From Kocuria carniphila (GTDB taxonomy: Bacteria; Actinomycetota; Actinomycetes; Actinomycetales; Micrococcaceae), in NCBI RefSeq assembly GCF_004136555.1, contig NZ_NOIT01000015.1, positions 42,173-106,172 of the forward strand: a DNA stretch of 64,000 bases, written 5' to 3'. Both the position numbers and the translations under genes were made by a program. Within the stretch, counting starts at the first letter, position 1. The number at the start of each line of letters is the position of its first letter. Shown here one piece after another: positions 58,105-64,000 of the stretch. The notes below the pieces were generated by a model that saw only the letters and a list, made by a program, of their open reading frames with translations, had not been told where the DNA came from and searched no databases.

Positions 58105-61100
58105 ATGTCCAACGATTCTTCACTAGGCCTCATGCGTATTGGCCTGGCCACCGCGGACCAGATTCGTAGCTGGTCCTACGGCGAGGTCAAGAAGCCCGAA
58201 ACCATCAACTACCGCACGCTCAAGCCCGAGAAAGACGGCTTGTTCTGTGAAAAGATCTTCGGCCCCACCCGGGACTGGGAGTGCTACTGCGGTAAGTACA
58301 AGCGTGTCCGTTACAAGGGCATCATCTGTGAGCGCTGCGGCGTCGAGGTGACTCGCGCCAAGGTGCGTCGTGAGCGGATGGGCCACATCGAGCTCGCTGC
58401 TCCCGTCACCCACATCTGGTACTTCAAGGGCGTTCCGTCGCGCTTGGGTTACCTGCTGGACCTGGCTCCGAAGGACCTCGAAAAGGTCATCTACTTCGCT
58501 GCCTACATGATCACCTCCGTGGATGAGCAGGCCCGTCACGACGACCTGCCCAACCTGCAGGCTGCCATCGACCGCGAGAAGAAGCAGATGGAGGACACCC
58601 GCGACGCAGACATCGCTGCGATCGCCCGTGACCTCGAAACCGAGCTGGCTCGTGTCGAGGAAGAAGGCGGCAAGGCCGCCGAGAAGCGCAAGCTGCGTGA
58701 CTCCGCCGATCGTCAGATGGCTAACGTGCGTAAGCGCGCCGACCGCGAGATCGATCACATCGAAAAGGTCTGGGACCGCTTCAAGAACCTCAAGGTCAAC
58801 GACCTCGAGGGTGACGAGGCCCTGTACCGCCAGATGGTGGATCGCTACGGCATGTACTTCGAGGGCTCCATGGGCGCCGAGGCCATCAAGAAGCGTCTGG
58901 AGACCTTCGACCTGGCTGCGGAAGCCGAGTCTCTCAAGGAGACCATTGCCACGGGTAAGGGTCAGCGCAAGACCCGTGCCCTGAAGCGCCTCAAGGTCGT
59001 CAATGCGTTCCTGACCACCGACAACTCCCCGTTGGGTATGGTCCTGGATGCCGTTCCGGTGATCCCGCCGGAGTTGCGTCCCATGGTTCAGCTCGACGGT
59101 GGCCGTTTCGCCACCTCGGACCTCAACGACCTGTACCGCCGCGTGATTAACCGCAACAACCGTTTGAAGCGTCTGCTGGATCTTGGTGCTCCCGAGATCA
59201 TCGTGAACAACGAGAAGCGCATGCTCCAGGAAGCTGTCGATTCGCTGTTCGACAACGGCCGTCGCGGCCGCCCCGTCACCGGACCGGGTAACCGTGCGCT
59301 CAAGTCGCTGTCCGACATGCTGAAGGGTAAGCAGGGTCGTTTCCGTCAGAACCTGTTGGGTAAGCGTGTGGACTACTCGGGCCGTTCGGTCATCGTGGTG
59401 GGTCCGCAGCTGAAGTTGCACCAGTGTGGTCTGCCCAAGCAGATGGCGTTGGAGTTGTTCAAGCCCTTCGTGATGAAGCGCCTGGTCGATCTCAACCACG
59501 CTCAGAACATCAAGTCCGCCAAGCGCATGGTGGAGCGTTACCGCCCGCAGGTGTGGGATGTCCTCGAAGAGGTCATCACCGAGCACCCGGTTCTGCTGAA
59601 CCGTGCTCCCACCCTGCACCGCCTGGGTATTCAGGCGTTCGAGCCGCAGCTGGTTGAAGGTAAGGCCATTCAGCTGCATCCGCTCGTATGTGGTGCGTTC
59701 AACGCTGACTTCGATGGTGACCAGATGGCAGTGCACCTGCCGCTGTCCCCGGAGGCTCAGGCCGAGGCTCGGGTCCTGATGTTGTCCTCGAACAACATTT
59801 TGAAGCCCTCGGACGGTAAGCCGATCGCCCTGCCTTCGCAGGACATGATCATCGGTCTGTACCACCTGACCACCGTTCGTGACGGTTGGGCCGGTGAAGG
59901 CAACAGCTACTCATCGGTGGCCGAAGCCATCATGGCTTACGACTCCGGCGAGCTGCACCTGAACTCCAAGGTCAAGATCGAGCTTGAGAACTTCGTGCCG
60001 TACGCCGGTTGGGAGGCTCCCGAAGGTTGGGAACCCGGCCAGCCCGCCCTCGTCGAGACCACCCTGGGTCGCGTGCTCTTCAACGAAACGCTGCCCGAGG
60101 ATTACCCGTGGGACGAGAACGTCGCCGACAAGAAGCACCTGTCGTCGTTGGTCAACGATCTTGCCGAGCGTTACCCCATGACCCAGGTGGCTCACACCTT
60201 GGATCTGCTCAAGGACGCCGGTTTCCACTGGGCATCCCGTTCGGGTGTGACCGTGGCGATCTCGGACATCGCGACTCCGCCGGAGAAGCCCGCCATCATG
60301 GAGGGCTACGAGGCTCAGGCCGCGAAGATCCAAGGCCAGTACGACAAGGGTCTGATCGATGACGACGAACGTCGTTCCGAATTGATCGACATCTGGTCCA
60401 AGGCCACCGATGAGGTCGCCGAGGCCATGCGTAACAACCTGACCGCGAGCAACACCATCAACCGCATGGTGTCCTCGGGTGCACGTGGTAACTGGATGCA
60501 GGTCCGTCAGATCGCGGGTATCCGTGGTCTGGTGGCCAACCCCAAGGGCGAGATCATGCCCCGTCCGATCAAGTCCTCCTACCGCGAGGGCCTGTCGGTT
60601 CTGGAGTACTTCATCGCTACCCACGGCGCTCGTAAGGGCCTGGCCGATACCGCGCTGCGTACCGCCAACTCGGGTTACCTGACCCGTCGTCTGGTCGACG
60701 TCTCGCAGGATGTCATCGTTCGCGAGGCGGACTGCCAGACCAGCCGTGGTCTGGTGCTGCCCGTCTCGGAGACCGACGAGTCCGGTGTGCGTTCGTTGCA
60801 CGAGGACGTCGAGAACACCGTGCACGGTCGTGTGCTGGCTACGGACGTGGTCGACGCCAACGGCGAGATCGTGGCCGAGGCCGGACAGGACATGTCCGAC
60901 GCCCTGATCAATAAGCTGTTCACCGCCGGTATCGACGAGGTCCGCGTGCGCTCCGTGCTCACGTGTGAGTCCGCCGTGGGTGTGTGTGCTGCTTGCTACG
61001 GTCGCTCCTTGGCCACCAACCAGTTGGTGGACATCGGCGAGGCCGTGGGCATCGTGGCTGCGCAGTCGATTGGTGAGCCCGGTACTCAGCTGACCATGCG

Positions 61101-61995
61101 TACCTTCCACACCGGTGGTGTTGCCTCCTCGGACGGTGACATCACCCAGGGTCTGCCCCGTATTCAGGAGCTCTTCGAGGCGCGTACCCCCAAGGGTGTC
61201 GCCCCGATCTCCGAGGTGGCCGGCCGCGTGCGCATCGAGGACACCGACAAGTCCCTCAAGATCGTTATTGTCCCGGACAACGGCGACGAGGAATTTGCCT
61301 ACCCGGTGCTGCGTCGCGCCAAGTTGCTCGTGCACGACGGTGATTCCGTGGTGGTCGGTCAGCAGCTCGTGACCGGTGCGGTTGACCCCAAGGAGGTGCT
61401 GCGTATTCGCGGTCCTCGTGAGGCTCAGAAGCACCTGGTGGACGAGGTCCAGGGCGTGTACCGCTCCCAGGGTGTGGGCATCCACGACAAGCACGTGGAG
61501 GTCATCGTCCGTCAGATGCTGCGGCGCGTGACCATCATCGAGTCCGGCGACACCGCGTTGCTGCCGGGTGAGCTGGTGGACAGCGTGCGCTTCCTGGAGG
61601 CCAACCGCGGTGCGGTGGCCGAGGGCAAGCGTCCCGCAGCGGGCCGTCCGGAGCTCATGGGTATCACCAAGGCTTCGTTGGCGACCGACTCGTGGCTGTC
61701 CGCCGCGTCCTTCCAGGAGACCACCCGCGTTCTGACGCAGGCGGCCATGGAAGGTAAGTCGGATCCGCTGCTGGGTCTGAAGGAGAACGTGATCATCGGT
61801 AAGCTCATCCCGGCCGGTACCGGCCTGGCACGTTACAACAACGTTGACGTGGAGCCCACCGAAGAGGCCAAGGCCTCGATGTTCACCGATCCTTCCGCGT
61901 TCGCTGACTTCAGCTACGCCGAGGAGAACTCGGGTGCGTTGGGTTCGGAGTTCCAGGCCATCCCGTTGGATGACTACGACTTCGGCACCAACTGA
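58105..61995 (+). CDS. rpoC: RNA polymerase beta' subunit
   Basis: A 1296-residue beta' subunit. N-terminal zinc cysteines lie in [11 protein letters not shown] and [10 protein letters not shown]; the catalytic magnesium motif is [12 protein letters not shown] at residues 533-544; the second zinc site is in [15 protein letters not shown]. An actinobacterial coiled insertion ([21 protein letters not shown] region) is present near residue 160-230. GAAAGAGGGAC precedes the ATG; it follows rpoB by 64 bases. Confidence 0.98.
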   Translation: MSNDSSLGLMRIGLATADQIRSWSYGEVKKPETINYRTLKPEKDGLFCEKIFGPTRDWECYCGKYKRVRYKGIICERCGVEVTRAKVRRERMGHIELAAPVTHIWYFKGVPSRLGYLLDLAPKDLEKVIYFAAYMITSVDEQARHDDLPNLQAAIDREKKQMEDTRDADIAAIARDLETELARVEEEGGKAAEKRKLRDSADRQMANVRKRADREIDHIEKVWDRFKNLKVNDLEGDEALYRQMVDRYGMYFEGSMGAEAIKKRLETFDLAAEAESLKETIATGKGQRKTRALKRLKVVNAFLTTDNSPLGMVLDAVPVIPPELRPMVQLDGGRFATSDLNDLYRRVINRNNRLKRLLDLGAPEIIVNNEKRMLQEAVDSLFDNGRRGRPVTGPGNRALKSLSDMLKGKQGRFRQNLLGKRVDYSGRSVIVVGPQLKLHQCGLPKQMALELFKPFVMKRLVDLNHAQNIKSAKRMVERYRPQVWDVLEEVITEHPVLLNRAPTLHRLGIQAFEPQLVEGKAIQLHPLVCGAFNADFDGDQMAVHLPLSPEAQAEARVLMLSSNNILKPSDGKPIALPSQDMIIGLYHLTTVRDGWAGEGNSYSSVAEAIMAYDSGELHLNSKVKIELENFVPYAGWEAPEGWEPGQPALVETTLGRVLFNETLPEDYPWDENVADKKHLSSLVNDLAERYPMTQVAHTLDLLKDAGFHWASRSGVTVAISDIATPPEKPAIMEGYEAQAAKIQGQYDKGLIDDDERRSELIDIWSKATDEVAEAMRNNLTASNTINRMVSSGARGNWMQVRQIAGIRGLVANPKGEIMPRPIKSSYREGLSVLEYFIATHGARKGLADTALRTANSGYLTRRLVDVSQDVIVREADCQTSRGLVLPVSETDESGVRSLHEDVENTVHGRVLATDVVDANGEIVAEAGQDMSDALINKLFTAGIDEVRVRSVLTCESAVGVCAACYGRSLATNQLVDIGEAVGIVAAQSIGEPGTQLTMRTFHTGGVASSDGDITQGLPRIQELFEARTPKGVAPISEVAGRVRIEDTDKSLKIVIVPDNGDEEFAYPVLRRAKLLVHDGDSVVVGQQLVTGAVDPKEVLRIRGPREAQKHLVDEVQGVYRSQGVGIHDKHVEVIVRQMLRRVTIIESGDTALLPGELVDSVRFLEANRGAVAEGKRPAAGRPELMGITKASLATDSWLSAASFQETTRVLTQAAMEGKSDPLLGLKENVIIGKLIPAGTGLARYNNVDVEPTEEAKASMFTDPSAFADFSYAEENSGALGSEFQAIPLDDYDFGTN

Positions 61996-62034
61996 TCACA
62001 CGACGCGGTAGCTGAGCTGCCGTAGTTCGTTCGA

Positions 62035-62074
62035 CCGAAGGCCGGTCCCCAAGGATGTGGGGGCCGGCCTTCGG
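62035..62074 (+). terminator. Terminator after rpoC
   Basis: A 16-bp stem (CCGAAGGCCGGTCCCC against GGGGGCCGGCCTTCGG, one G-U pair) with an 8-nt loop. Confidence 0.85.
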
Positions 62075-62163
62075 CGTTGTCCGGGAGACTACGCTGGGTA
62101 CAGGTAATTCTGGTGGTGGTACTGGCACGGGCAGGGCCCGCTTTGGCGGGGCAGGAGGGCGAC

Positions 62164-62925
62164 ATGGCGAATTCGACGTCGGGTGATTCGGTTCTCGCTC
62201 GCGTGGAACGGATTCTGGCGGCGTTCGGTTCAGAGACCCCGGTGTTGCAGCTCAAGGACATCGCCAGTTCTGCTCAGCTCCCCACGTCCACTGCACACCG
62301 TTTATTGACAGATATGAAGCAGATCGGCTGGATCGAGTCCGCCCGCGGGCAGGGCTATCGGGTGGGGACCCGGTTGTGGGAACTGGCCTCCCGGGCCGCA
62401 TTGGCAGAGGACCTGGCGTCGGTTGCCATCCCGTTCATGTCGGACGTCCACGCGGTGCTTCGACAGCACGTGCACGTGGGAGTCGTGGAAGGCGACGACG
62501 TTCTGTTCGCCGAGCGGATCCTCGGCAAGAAGTCGGATGTGCCGCTGCGCTCGAACGTGGCGGGCAGGTTACCCCTGCACCAATCGGCGGCGGGGCTGGT
62601 GCTGATGTCCCAATACTCGGAGTCTTTCGTCACGGAATATTGCCAGCGGGTGCGCGACGACAGTTTTCCCGAGGGGATTCCTACGGATCGTCTGATGACT
62701 GACCTGCGCCGTTTCGCGCAACGCGGTTATGCCCTGCAACGCGGTCGAATTGACCAGGAAACCGGTGGTATCTCGGTGCCGGTACGGGTGCCACAGTGGC
62801 ACCGCCCGGTGGCGCTGGGCGTGGTCATGGCGCTCGAGGATATGGGCCCGGCAGAAGTGCCCGGCGTCGTGCAAACGTTAAGGGTTGCCTCGCGCGGAAT
62901 CTCCCGTGCCATGGGCGCACTGTAA
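62164..62925 (+). CDS. IclR-family transcriptional regulator
   Basis: A 253-residue regulator. The N-terminal winged helix is SVLARVERILAAFG, LKDIASSAQLPTSTAHRLLTDMKQIGWI; the C-terminal effector domain follows (VHVGVVEGDDVLFAERI; RLPLHQSAAGLVLMS; YALQRGRIDQETGGISVPVR). Such proteins sense small organic acids and control catabolic genes. No catabolic gene is near, so the target is unknown. GGAGGGCGAC precedes the ATG. A 16-bp palindrome (CAAAGGTTGTCCTTTG, 62933-62948) sits just after the stop. Confidence 0.9.
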   Translation: MANSTSGDSVLARVERILAAFGSETPVLQLKDIASSAQLPTSTAHRLLTDMKQIGWIESARGQGYRVGTRLWELASRAALAEDLASVAIPFMSDVHAVLRQHVHVGVVEGDDVLFAERILGKKSDVPLRSNVAGRLPLHQSAAGLVLMSQYSESFVTEYCQRVRDDSFPEGIPTDRLMTDLRRFAQRGYALQRGRIDQETGGISVPVRVPQWHRPVALGVVMALEDMGPAEVPGVVQTLRVASRGISRAMGAL

Positions 62926-63048
62926 CAACTGTCAAAGGTTGTCCTTTGTAGCAGAAACCTTTGCCGCGTCCTGGATGAATGTCTGTGCGTCCACAGCCGC
63001 CGCATATTGAGCGGACGTGAGGGAAGGGCCCGAAGCCCGACCTCATGT

Positions 63049-64000
63049 CTACCGGCTGTGGAGCATGTGATCAGTGCTAACTTCCGGGGCCAGGTTGAGA
63101 CGGCGCAGTAATTGAGCATTGAGTGCCACGACGACTGTCGATGCGGACATGAGGATTGCGCCGATGCTCATGGGCAGAACGAACCCGATCGGAGCCAGGA
63201 TGCCCGCGGCGAGAGGTACGGAGATCAAGTTGTACCCGGCAGCCCACCAGAGGTTTTGCTTCATCTTCCGAAAGCTCGCACGAGAAAGTTCTAACACCGA
63301 GAGCACCGAACGGGGGTCGGAGCTAGCCAGGATGACTCCGGCCGATCCGATGGCGACATCCGTGCCCGCGCCGATGGCGATGCCGACGTCGGCCTGGGCC
63401 AGCGCAGGAGCATCGTTGACTCCGTCGCCGACCATCGCAACCTTGCGGCCCTCGCCTTGGAGCTCCGCGACCTTCATGGCTTTGTCCTCGGGGTGCACGC
63501 CGGCGAAGACACGGTTGATACCAAGCTCGTCGGCAACCGCTTGAGCCACGGCCTCTGCATCGCCGGTGATCATGACGACCTGAACGCCCTGAGCGTGGAG
63601 AGCGTCAACGGCGTCGCGTGACTCGGTGCGGATTGCGTCGGCGAGACGCAAAGCACCGATCACCTGACCGTCGGAAATGACGTGGAGGATGATCGCACCC
63701 TCATTTCGCCATTGCGCTGAGATGGGTAACTCCTTGAAGGAGCGCTGCTCAAGAAGGTACGGGCCCCCAACTTCGATGACCATGTTGTCGACGGTGGCCC
63801 TAACCCCGATGGCTGGGGAGGACGTGAAGTTCCTGGCTCGAGGTGGTTCCAGACCGCGTTGCTGGGCTGCATGGGTAATGGCACGAGCGAGGGGGTGTTC
63901 ACTGTCGGACTCGGCCGCTGCCGCTAAGCCTCGATCCACCGACTCAGGTTAGGGCCGGCGGCCGATATCCCGGATCGGCACTGAGCCGTTTTTTGGCGTG
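63049..64000 (-). pseudogene. Copper-type P-type ATPase, 3' part, apparently frameshifted
   Basis: The 63049-63939 frame encodes the C-terminal ~296 residues of a P1B ATPase. It holds the N-domain SEHPLARAI, GPYLLEQRSF, the hinge MVGDGVNDAPALAQADVGIAIGAGTD, and two final helices with SASTVVVALNAQLLRRL (metal-site helix). The GTG at 63939 cannot be the true start: the metal-binding helices and the DKTGT phosphorylation site are missing, and an in-frame TAA stands 12 bases upstream. Bases 63940-63965 encode GISAAGPNLS in another frame, fitting the missing upstream part, so a one-base shift near 63941 is likely. The rest lies beyond the window. Confidence 0.75.

Noticed and set aside
58123..61494. 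Two long open frames opposite rpoC (580 and 527 residues)
   Set aside because: Mirror frames of rpoC caused by third-position GC preference.
62933..62948. 16-bp palindrome CAAAGGTTGTCCTTTG as a regulator site or insertion-sequence end
   Set aside because: It lies after the IclR gene and before the end of a convergent gene, has no partner copy in the window, and no T-run; too little to assign.

Overview
The window is a single chromosomal stretch of high-GC DNA with closely packed genes. It comes from an actinomycete, most likely a member of the Micrococcaceae or a close relative in the order Micrococcales. The evidence is mycothiol synthase (mshD) beside an orphan GlnR-type regulator, the HadA/HadB-type MaoC pair next to murB, a MogA/MoaB-MoaE fusion, NusG with a long acidic N-terminus, and GTG/TTG starts such as the TTG start of rpoB. 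Genus and species cannot be fixed from the sequence alone.

Layout. 1-9.5 kb: the end of an MMPL/RND exporter, catalase with a Fur-family regulator and a candidate operator, a very large ECF-type sigma factor fused to a zinc anti-sigma motif, a membrane segment and a long repetitive tail, the membrane protease HtpX, a low-GC glycosyltransferase, a YajQ protein and tRNA-Tyr. 9.5-18 kb: a VOC protein and a TetR regulator around a shared palindrome, a broken luciferase-like monooxygenase, thioredoxin, a VIT-type metal transporter, an AlkA-type glycosylase, a DUF2079 membrane protein and a DEAD-box helicase. 18-36 kb: tRNA-Thr and tRNA-Met, hadAB-murB, asd, thyA-folA, a MutT1-like protein, mshD, glnR, a small operon with nitrobindin-like and YgfZ proteins, pfkA, ppk2, an aminotransferase, then tRNA-Trp-secE-nusG-rplK-rplA.

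36-45 kb: a molybdenum-cofactor island (moeA-like/moaD/moaA on one strand; moeA/moaC/moaB-moaE/fdhD on the other) sits between rplA and rplJ, so it splits the ribosomal protein/RNA polymerase locus. It is followed by an L10-type leader and rplJ-rplL. 45-54 kb: a tandem glycine riboswitch controlling gcvP-gcvT, a CDGSH iron-sulfur protein translationally coupled to a haem-oxygenase-like (HDO) protein, an MBL-fold hydrolase and a solitary cytochrome oxidase subunit I. 54-64 kb: rpoB-rpoC, an IclR regulator and the 3' part of a copper-type P-ATPase whose reading frame looks broken.

Most convergent gene pairs and operon ends are separated by long, nearly perfect inverted repeats that look like bidirectional terminators. 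The two least ordinary systems are the one-protein membrane-anchored sigma factor beside htpX (4.0-7.3 kb) and the coupled HDO/CDGSH pair (49.9-51.3 kb). No CRISPR array, prophage or complete insertion sequence was seen.
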